Shown here: one piece after another, positions 1-5,161 of the stretch
Numbering within the stretch: position 1 is the first letter of the stretch
Layout of the letters: each line of letters opens with the position of its first letter
Assembly: GCA_947165105.1 (NCBI GenBank)
Contig: CAMUZC010000112.1
Span: 1 to 5,161 of the forward strand
Source: an uncultured Lachnospiraceae bacterium
GTDB taxonomy: Bacteria > Bacillota_A > Clostridia > TANB77 > CAG-508
Direction of reading: 5' to 3'
Length of the DNA stretch: 5,161 bases
Position numbers and translations under genes: made by a program
The notes under the pieces: model-generated
Told to the model about the DNA's origin: nothing
What the model saw: the letters and a program-made list of their open reading frames with translations, nothing else
Databases searched by the model: none

Positions 1-86
1 ATAATATAATTAATAGTAAATATTTAATAATCAATATTTAATAATCAAATTTAATAATAGAAGTTAAATGTTAGTTTATAATTGCT
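1..86 (-). other. 3' flank of the gene with candidate polyadenylation signals
   Basis: These bases follow the TAG stop, and 77 of 86 are A or T. On the gene's strand the ATTAAA variant of the polyadenylation signal appears at 50-55, 37-42 and 23-28, about 30 to 65 bases after the stop. In DNA this AT-rich such hexamers are expected by chance. No telomeric sequence is present at this left end and no second gene is visible. Confidence 0.3.
21..58. repeat. 14-base AT-rich tandem repeat, about 2.7 copies
   Basis: TATTTAATAATCAA occurs twice without change at 21-34 and 35-48. It is followed by a partial third copy (ATTTAATAAT, 49-58) that lacks the first T. The array lies in the gene's 3' flank. 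Each copy carries TTTAAT, which reads ATTAAA on the gene's strand. Confidence 0.75.
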
Positions 87-3000
87 CTAAATATAAGAAA
101 TAATTTGACTGAATGTATACATACATTCAGAACCATTGTCTAAACCTTTCATTCTGAAAATAGGTGGAATTAAGCTAGTAACACAAGGCCAAACATTGCA
201 AACTATGAAAGCAAATAAAAGATTAATGAAATAGTTTCCTTGGGAGTTTTTGAATACAGCACAGAAAGCAGATACATAATACCAACATACAGCAATCAAA
301 ATAGCAGAAACAGCGAATAAAATATATAATTTTATTTTATATATTTTTTCAATTTTTTGAGTTAATTTTTTTCTTTCATTAGCATCTTTCACATTATTAA
401 TTTTAGAAATATCTCTTTCACTTAAGGATACAAATCTAACAATAAAATTCATAATAAGACAGCATAAACTAGATAAAATAATATTAGGAATATGGACAGC
501 AGCATCAGTATTTCCTTTATAAATGTAAATAGTTCTCATAATTTTATCATTAAAGAATAAGGCAGTAAAAGCGAAATAGAAGGAAATAAATAAAATGAAA
601 AGAACAATTTTAGCAATACGTAAATTATAATCTTTATAAGTATAAAATGTGAAAATGAATAATTGTTTCATTTTTAATAATGACCAATAATTTTGTAAAT
701 AAGTTCTATGATCTTGTTTTGATGCAATTGAATAACTAGCATAATTTAATTGTTCATCTTCTAAAACAATATCTTTAATAGGTTCGACTTTTTTTTTCTT
801 TTTGTTAACTAAATCGTCATATTTTTCTCTTTCATTATTTTTTATACCTTTGGGATTTGGTGGACTAGCTGGAATAGATAAATTTCTAAATATCAATTTT
901 ACTCCTTCTTTTCCTTTAACGAAATAAAAAGCAACAGCTCCAACAAAACTTGCAAAGCAAATAAGTAAGCAATATGAACCAAAGTTTTTTGTTTGTCCAG
1001 AGACTGAGAATACTTGAGAACCACATTTAAATACTTCTATATTTGAATGTTTATGCTTTTTATAAAATGTTTCAGGGAATTCTTTTGTAATTTTTTTATA
1101 TTCTTTTTCTTCATTTTCTATATTTGCTCCGACTTCTTTTTTTACTGGACAAGAACATGTATACATTTTTAAAGTCAAATTATAACTTTCAAAAGTACAT
1201 CCTGATTCACATAAATTTATATTTTCATTAAAGTAATCAGATCTACGTTCATCTAATAAAACATCATTCCCATTTTCATTAGTAAATGGTGTACATATAT
1301 CGTTATAGAAGGGACTTGAACTATCAAAAACATCATATCCATTTGAAACGACTGCATCTATTTTACTTTGGAATTGCATTATTAAGTTTTGGGTATTAAA
1401 TGGATTTGTTACGCTAACAGTAGCTTCTTGTTCATCACAATCAGTCATTGGCAAGAAGGCTCCCATAGAAACACTAAATAATACATATTCTACTTTGTTA
1501 CCAAAGTAATGAGTAAAATTCTCTAACAAATCACCTTTAATAATTATTAATTCTTCTTCATCTGGAAGACCATATTTCTTTTTGAGAATTTTTTCACATT
1601 CTGTTAAATCTATTATGGATGTATTTGTTTGAGCTTCAGTTTCCCCAGCCATAATTTTTTCAACTTTTTCATTTTCTAATTTTCCTGATGTTAATTCTAT
1701 ACTTATATTATTAAATGCTATTATTTTACTTTCAGGTAAATTCCATATTTTTCCTGTACCTATATAATTATTAATAGTATTTTTGACTAAATCGACATCA
1801 ACATTATATGAAGCAGAGAAATATTGCCATAAATCACCTGATATTATTTGGTTAATATAAACTGAACTATTGAGGAAATCATATGGATTTCTTGTTCCAA
1901 ATGGATTTTTGAGTAAATCTATAACAGTTTGAGCATTACTTAAATTACATTGATTTGATAAAATTTTAGTTACAGGGCAAAATTCTACACATTCATGTGT
2001 TTCTAAATTGAAATAAGGTAAATCTTCTGTACAAGAAAAATTATATAAACATACATCACATTCTTCTCCGCAATTGTCTTCATCTATTCCTTTTTTTTCG
2101 GCTAAATTATAATCATGATAATATGGATATATACCACATTTATGAGTTTTTCTGTAGCAATTACCACGTTTTTCATCATATTTTATTAAATCATAATGTT
2201 TAGAATCTAAACATGATAAGCAATTCATAGCACAGGCATTACCCCATTCCTCACAACTTTTACATCTACGATAACATTTGGTTAATTTATTATAGTATTC
2301 AATATCAACAAATGTTTTGTTTATTTTTTCTCCACAATAAAAATCATCTTCAGGTAGTCTAAATGAATTATTTCTTAATCTACAATTTAAGCAAACTTTT
2401 TCTCCATTTTCTTCTATTAGTACTCCTCCAGCATGATATTCATCATCACTTGTTTTATATAGATGAATACCTAGACAATTAGTTGTATTGAAACAACGGA
2501 AAGTTTTATTTGGTTTTAAGCCAAAGAAATCTTCTTTATAATAACCAGGAGCGCATTGTGTACAATGACCCGTACCTTCAGGTTCACAAGTTAAACAACT
2601 ATCATCACAAGTAGTTATATTATAACATACATCTTCATATTTATGGAAGCCATTTGGTAATGGATAAACACATTTTCTATTATAATGATATCTTGGGGAT
2701 TGACCTGTTTTTTCATATCTACTTTTACAAAATACACATTCTTTTAAATCATCATCATAAGCTAAACATGAATTACAAGTTTTATTACATCTATCCCATT
2801 CAGGTGTTTTATAGAAAGGATCATAGCATTTTTCACATATTGTTGAATTGTAACAGACTTCGCAATCATCTAGACAAGGGCAACATTTATCCATATTATC
2901 AGAAGCATTTTTATGAAGATAAAATCCATGATTAATGCAACCTTTATGGCAAGAACCAGGAATTCCATTTCCTATTGTTTGATTACAAAAGAAATATAGA

Positions 3001-4982
3001 TCATTTTCATTTTTACATTCATCACATTGATTATCTTCGTCTGTTCCTGGAAGGTGACATTTTTTACAATTTTCATGACAATGTCTCCATCTCCATTTAT
3101 CTTTGTTATCTTCTCCTTCACTATCATCTAAATATATAGATATATTATAAGCTTCCTCCCATTCTGGTTGTGTTTCTTTACTTATACAAGTTCTTTCATC
3201 ATATTCATAATGATAGAAGCCATTCTTATAATCACATTTGATACAATTTGTTGTTTTTACAGGCTTATAAAGGAATGGTCCATAACATGAACTACAAGCA
3301 AAATGACAATTTTTACAATTATGTGGTTTTCCATATCCTTCATTTACAGTAGTTTCATCTTTTTCTTCATAATAAGAACCTTCAGCACATCCTAAACAAT
3401 AATGATGTTCATTATTTCCTGTTTTTGTACAAGAATAGCATTGAGGTAAACATTTTGGAGTATTTAAATGAATTTTGCATGTTCTACCTACAATTAATCC
3501 ATCTAAATTATCATTTCTTGTAGCAGTAAATTCAAGTGCATAATAGCCTTCTAATTTATCAGTAGAAAATTTGAAATATCCTTTATTATAATCTTGATTT
3601 TCTAATAAATTCTCTTTTGTATCAGCTTTTATTATGGTCATATTCAAAGTATCTAATATTCTGAAATTTACTTCTTCATTAGCTCTATTTGCAGGTAAAG
3701 GATTGTTCAAAAATACTTTTCTATATAATTCTATTTCAGTAGTGAATCTTTTAGGTATTAGAAGTGGATCTTCTTTGCTTCGATAATCATGGCAATCAGG
3801 GTAATTAATTAGAGAATAAACAACTTGACTGTTTTGGCTAGATTTTATATTATTATAAAATAATGCCAAAGTTTTTGTGAATTTTGTAAGTACAGGATTT
3901 TTGGCTTTTACAACAGCTAGATAAATATCAAATTTAGTAATTGTTTTTTCAAAAGGATGTATTTCAAATCCTTTAAATGATTTATCTTCAGTTTCACATA
4001 CAGCATAAATTCTATTTTCTGTAAGAGCAATTATATCAGCATTGTAATCTTCAGGGTCTTTTACATATTTGCATTGTTGGCTTAAAAGTTCATATCTTTT
4101 GGCTACAATGAATTCAGTATCAGATAATTCAATTTGGTAGAAATATAAATCTTGTCCATTGTTTCCTAATGGAGGTTCTCTTTCGTTGTTTCCTACTTGG
4201 AATAATATTAATGCTTCTTTTTCCTTAAATGGAATTGCTTTTAGGAAATTAAATTCAGTATAAAATGTCTTAATAACTTTGTCTTCTTTTTCTACAAGAG
4301 TATTATCATTGACATATATATGTTTAATTTTTAGTTTTGTAATATAGAAATCATCATAAGAGACATAAACACAATAGATATTGTTTTGTTTTTGTTCATA
4401 GCAACTAATGTATTTACTATGACTAGCAAAAGTTAAGCCATTTTGCCATTCATCTTTTTCTGGATCATATAAATAAGTTTCGGTGGATGTCTCAGCAAAT
4501 TTAGTGGAAATAGGAACAATACCTGCAAGGAAAATTTTTCCACTTTTTAAGGCTACAGCAGATTTTGTTTCATAATGTCTTTGTTGTAAGCTTTTAGTTT
4601 TTGCAATTTGACCATTGTCTTCCAAAGTGTAGAAATTTTCTGTACTTAAGGCTCCGTTTTTATTCTCATCATTATGGTAAAATAAACCATAATTATTTTG
4701 GTTTTTGAATTTTATTAATTGGGAACTTCCTGTATATCCGAAATTCATTGTAATATTGTGAAATACTGGTTTGGCATTTTTATCAAATCTAGTCATTTTA
4801 CATTGTTGTAAAGTACCTCTAAAAGAAGTTAAAGCAAGAACACCACCATCTTCTAATTCACAGACTTTTGGTAGTTCATGTTCATCATGAAGAACATCTA
4901 GTTGTAAGTTTGAATTGGAATATATTGGGGATATAAACAGGAAAGATAATGTTAAAAATAATAAAAAGTTTTGAGCTTTCAT
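87..4982 (-). CDS. Giant cysteine-rich multi-pass surface protein (furin-like repeats, 5 predicted membrane helices), function unknown
   Basis: This single uninterrupted reading frame encodes 1631 residues and ends at TAG (87-89). The start is firm: an in-frame TAA (4983-4985) directly precedes the ATG, and the first 22 residues form a signal peptide that the next Met (residue 63) would lose. Visible order: signal peptide; propeller-like region (27-400); beta-rich domain (410-506); Cys-rich furin-like region (502-1012); linker (1013-1122); juxtamembrane module (1123-1280); membrane helices near 1334-1355, 1459-1477, 1497-1518, 1552-1575 and 1584-1606. With five helices and a signal peptide the N-terminus is outside and the C-terminus in the cytosol. 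I count 19 N-glycosylation sequons before the first helix. From memory, similar layouts occur in large families of predicted surface proteins in ciliates and other protists. A receptor, sensor or adhesion role is inference. No kinase, cyclase or protease site was seen. The gene reads away from the telomere. Confidence 0.93.
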   Translation of the reverse strand: MKAQNFLLFLTLSFLFISPIYSNSNLQLDVLHDEHELPKVCELEDGGVLALTSFRGTLQQCKMTRFDKNAKPVFHNITMNFGYTGSSQLIKFKNQNNYGLFYHNDENKNGALSTENFYTLEDNGQIAKTKSLQQRHYETKSAVALKSGKIFLAGIVPISTKFAETSTETYLYDPEKDEWQNGLTFASHSKYISCYEQKQNNIYCVYVSYDDFYITKLKIKHIYVNDNTLVEKEDKVIKTFYTEFNFLKAIPFKEKEALILFQVGNNEREPPLGNNGQDLYFYQIELSDTEFIVAKRYELLSQQCKYVKDPEDYNADIIALTENRIYAVCETEDKSFKGFEIHPFEKTITKFDIYLAVVKAKNPVLTKFTKTLALFYNNIKSSQNSQVVYSLINYPDCHDYRSKEDPLLIPKRFTTEIELYRKVFLNNPLPANRANEEVNFRILDTLNMTIIKADTKENLLENQDYNKGYFKFSTDKLEGYYALEFTATRNDNLDGLIVGRTCKIHLNTPKCLPQCYSCTKTGNNEHHYCLGCAEGSYYEEKDETTVNEGYGKPHNCKNCHFACSSCYGPFLYKPVKTTNCIKCDYKNGFYHYEYDERTCISKETQPEWEEAYNISIYLDDSEGEDNKDKWRWRHCHENCKKCHLPGTDEDNQCDECKNENDLYFFCNQTIGNGIPGSCHKGCINHGFYLHKNASDNMDKCCPCLDDCEVCYNSTICEKCYDPFYKTPEWDRCNKTCNSCLAYDDDLKECVFCKSRYEKTGQSPRYHYNRKCVYPLPNGFHKYEDVCYNITTCDDSCLTCEPEGTGHCTQCAPGYYKEDFFGLKPNKTFRCFNTTNCLGIHLYKTSDDEYHAGGVLIEENGEKVCLNCRLRNNSFRLPEDDFYCGEKINKTFVDIEYYNKLTKCYRRCKSCEEWGNACAMNCLSCLDSKHYDLIKYDEKRGNCYRKTHKCGIYPYYHDYNLAEKKGIDEDNCGEECDVCLYNFSCTEDLPYFNLETHECVEFCPVTKILSNQCNLSNAQTVIDLLKNPFGTRNPYDFLNSSVYINQIISGDLWQYFSASYNVDVDLVKNTINNYIGTGKIWNLPESKIIAFNNISIELTSGKLENEKVEKIMAGETEAQTNTSIIDLTECEKILKKKYGLPDEEELIIIKGDLLENFTHYFGNKVEYVLFSVSMGAFLPMTDCDEQEATVSVTNPFNTQNLIMQFQSKIDAVVSNGYDVFDSSSPFYNDICTPFTNENGNDVLLDERRSDYFNENINLCESGCTFESYNLTLKMYTCSCPVKKEVGANIENEEKEYKKITKEFPETFYKKHKHSNIEVFKCGSQVFSVSGQTKNFGSYCLLICFASFVGAVAFYFVKGKEGVKLIFRNLSIPASPPNPKGIKNNEREKYDDLVNKKKKKVEPIKDIVLEDEQLNYASYSIASKQDHRTYLQNYWSLLKMKQLFIFTFYTYKDYNLRIAKIVLFILFISFYFAFTALFFNDKIMRTIYIYKGNTDAAVHIPNIILSSLCCLIMNFIVRFVSLSERDISKINNVKDANERKKLTQKIEKIYKIKLYILFAVSAILIAVCWYYVSAFCAVFKNSQGNYFINLLFAFIVCNVWPCVTSLIPPIFRMKGLDNGSECMYTFSQIISYI
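90..983 (-). other. Five-helix membrane region and cytosolic tail (residues 1334-1631)
   Basis: Helix 1 (1334-1355) leaves a basic cytosolic loop that has a proline-rich start (1371-1377) and five consecutive lysines (1394-1398). Helix 2 (1459-1477) ends in 'ALFFNDK' and is followed by a short outside loop. Helix 3 (1497-1518) leads to the charged segment 'SLSERDISKINN' and about 30 mostly charged residues. Helix 4 (1552-1575) contains 'WYYVSAFCAVFKNSQ', and helix 5 (1584-1606) ends at 'IPPIFRMKGL' before a 25-residue tail. I recall this last four-helix block as recurring in protist surface proteins. It could be a signalling or channel-like module, but no pore signature is visible. Confidence 0.75.
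1143..1616 (-). other. Conserved juxtamembrane module of protist surface proteins (residues 1123-1280)
   Basis: Two blocks stand out. The first has 'LTECEKILKKKYGLP' (E1128-C1129-E1130, Y1137), then 'ELIIIKGD', and ends in a segment around C1182 and P1194. The second runs from 'YNDICTPF' (C1230) through 'GNDVLLDERRSDY' (D1240, D1244, R1246, R1247) to cysteines C1258, C1262, C1276 and C1278. I recall this pair of motifs, in this order and just before the first membrane helix, from many large unnamed surface proteins of ciliates and other anaerobic protists. I know of no assigned function. It may fold as a cap on the membrane part. Confidence 0.5.
1947..3479 (-). other. Furin/growth-factor-receptor-like cysteine-rich region (residues 502-1012)
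   Basis: I count 60 cysteines in about 511 residues. Nine copies of the exact spacing C-x3-C-x2-C start at residues 511, 559, 635, 703, 732, 792, 903, 917 and 971. Several are followed by a C-x2-C pair (529/532, 580/583, 653/656, 716/719, 749/752, 807/810). This is the signature of furin-like and growth-factor-receptor cysteine-rich repeats, which form short disulfide-linked rods outside the cell. Repeats vary in length from 14 to 111 residues between starts. Sequons are dense here (for example N613, N667, N692, N712, N733, N788, N825, N832, N871, N888, N981), so the region is probably glycosylated. Confidence 0.88.
3465..3755 (-). other. Beta-rich, possibly Ig/cadherin-like domain (residues 410-506)
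   Basis: About 100 residues separate the propeller-like part from the cysteine-rich part. They alternate hydrophobic and polar residues and end with 'GYYALEFTATRNDN' and a final strand 'RTCKIHL'. This is the pattern of a beta-sandwich that closes just before a Cys-rich stalk. One sequon (N447) is present. The Ig-like assignment rests on strand pattern only and is weak. Confidence 0.35.
3783..4904 (-). other. Probable beta-propeller ectodomain (residues 27-400)
   Basis: The stretch is made of repeated beta-type segments. The clearest is at residues 144-188, where a hydrophobic 'LKSGKIFLAG' strand is followed by a 'TYLYDPEKDEW' segment, the Y-D-P...W layout of Kelch or galactose-oxidase blades. 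A first blade-like unit at 37-74 has a 'LEDGGVLAL' strand, and another at 313-350 has 'IIALTENRIYAVCETED'. Blade number cannot be fixed by eye. Cysteines are sparse here compared with the next region. A ligand- or sugar-binding role would be typical of such domains but is not shown. Confidence 0.5.
4917..4982 (-). other. Signal peptide coding region (residues 1-22)
   Basis: The protein begins with a short basic start (MKAQN), a long hydrophobic core (about residues 6-17) and a polar stretch ending near Y21-S22-N23. Cleavage after about residue 22 fits the usual small-residue rule. It directs the long N-terminal part into the secretory pathway, which agrees with the dense cysteines and glycosylation sequons that follow. 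Confidence 0.88.
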
Positions 4983-5126
4983 TTATTTTTTATTATTTTA
5001 ATTTTTAAAGTCTCTTTATAAAAAAAAATGATAAAATTATTATTTTATTAAATATTTTAAATTTTAGAAATAATGAATTATTTTTAATTATTATAAATAT
5101 AATTTTATTTTTTTTCTAATTATAAA
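4983..5126 (-). promoter_or_regulatory. Short 5' flank/promoter region between gene and telomere
   Basis: This 144-base stretch is all that separates the ATG from the telomeric array, so any promoter and 5' leader must lie here. It contains only 7 G or C bases. On the gene's strand a TATAAA (5015-5020) lies about 35 bases before the ATG and is followed by GAGACTTT, one of the few non-A/T patches. The TATA assignment is weak because such strings are common in this composition. An A-rich leader runs up to the start codon. Confidence 0.35.
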
Positions 5127-5161
5127 TGGGGATTGGGGATTGGGGATTGGGGATTGGGGAT
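5127..5161 (+). repeat. Telomeric repeat array, (TGGGGAT)5
   Basis: Exactly five perfect 7-base units fill the last 35 bases, with GGGG runs at 5128-5131, 5135-5138, 5142-5145, 5149-5152 and 5156-5159. The G-rich strand points 5'->3' to the end of the sequence, as in telomeres. The unit differs from the familiar ciliate G4T2 and G4T4 repeats by carrying ATT between the G runs. The window stops inside the array in a complete unit, so its true length is unknown. A microsatellite is the alternative, but the terminal position and orientation make a telomere much more likely. Confidence 0.85.

Noticed and set aside
779..813. Lysine-rich stretch (residues 1394-1398) as a nuclear localisation signal
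   Set aside because: It lies in the predicted cytosolic loop of a secreted-pathway membrane protein, where basic residues simply fit the positive-inside rule.
2654..2935. A 93-codon open frame on the + strand inside the gene
   Set aside because: It lies wholly antisense to the cysteine-rich region. Its product is a biased mix of His, Tyr, Ile and Asn with no domain, and the gene on the other strand explains this stretch fully.
3054..3317. Two CxxCH motifs (CKNCH near residue 556 and CKKCH near residue 639) resembling c-type haem sites
   Set aside because: They fall inside the regular C-x3-C-x2-C furin-like spacing of a secreted disulfide-rich region, where such strings arise by chance. No other cytochrome feature is present.
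87..4982. Possible short in-frame introns
   Set aside because: The frame is continuous from signal peptide to C-terminus, the domains run on without low-complexity interruptions, and I saw no GT...AG segment whose removal is needed.
1..5161. CRISPR arrays, tRNA, rRNA, bacterial operon signals or insertion sequences
   Set aside because: None was seen on either strand. There are no spaced direct repeats, no inverted-repeat ends and no second gene, and the telomere and protein type point to a eukaryote.
5127..5161. The G-run array as a promoter G-quadruplex
   Set aside because: Four or more G4 runs could fold as a quadruplex, but the terminal position and perfect period are explained by a telomere, so a separate regulatory role is not needed.

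Overview
The window is a strongly AT-rich eukaryotic sequence holding one very long protein gene on the minus strand. Its right end is five perfect copies of a G-rich heptamer, TGGGGAT, equivalent to ATTGGGG or, on the C strand, CCCCAAT. The G-rich strand runs 5'->3' to the last base, which is the orientation of a telomere. The start codon lies only about 145 bases from this array. A short, almost G/C-free flank, an intronless gene and a C4A2-like telomere repeat together suggest a protist, most likely a ciliate with small gene-sized macronuclear chromosomes. The gene uses no in-frame TAA or TAG over 1631 codons and stops at TAG, so the Tetrahymena/Paramecium-type code (TAA/TAG = Gln) does not fit. 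A ciliate lineage keeping normal stops, such as the anaerobic rumen ciliates, would fit. The taxon is an inference, not something the sequence names.

Layout from left to right: 1-86 is an AT-rich 3' flank with a 14-base tandem repeat and possible polyadenylation signals. 87-4982 (minus strand) is the gene. 4983-5126 is the 5' flank, with only 7 G/C bases in 144. 5127-5161 is the telomeric array. No telomere is seen at the left end, so the molecule continues or was cut there.

The protein is a large multi-pass surface protein. In order it has a signal peptide, a probable beta-propeller (including one good Kelch-like blade), a beta-rich domain that may be Ig-like, and a furin/growth-factor-receptor-like cysteine-rich region with 60 Cys in about 510 residues. 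A conserved juxtamembrane module, a first membrane segment, a basic cytosolic loop and a final four-helix membrane bundle follow. The predicted topology puts the roughly 1330-residue N-terminal part outside the cell and a short tail inside. That is the shape of a receptor or adhesion molecule, but no catalytic site or named receptor family can be recognised.
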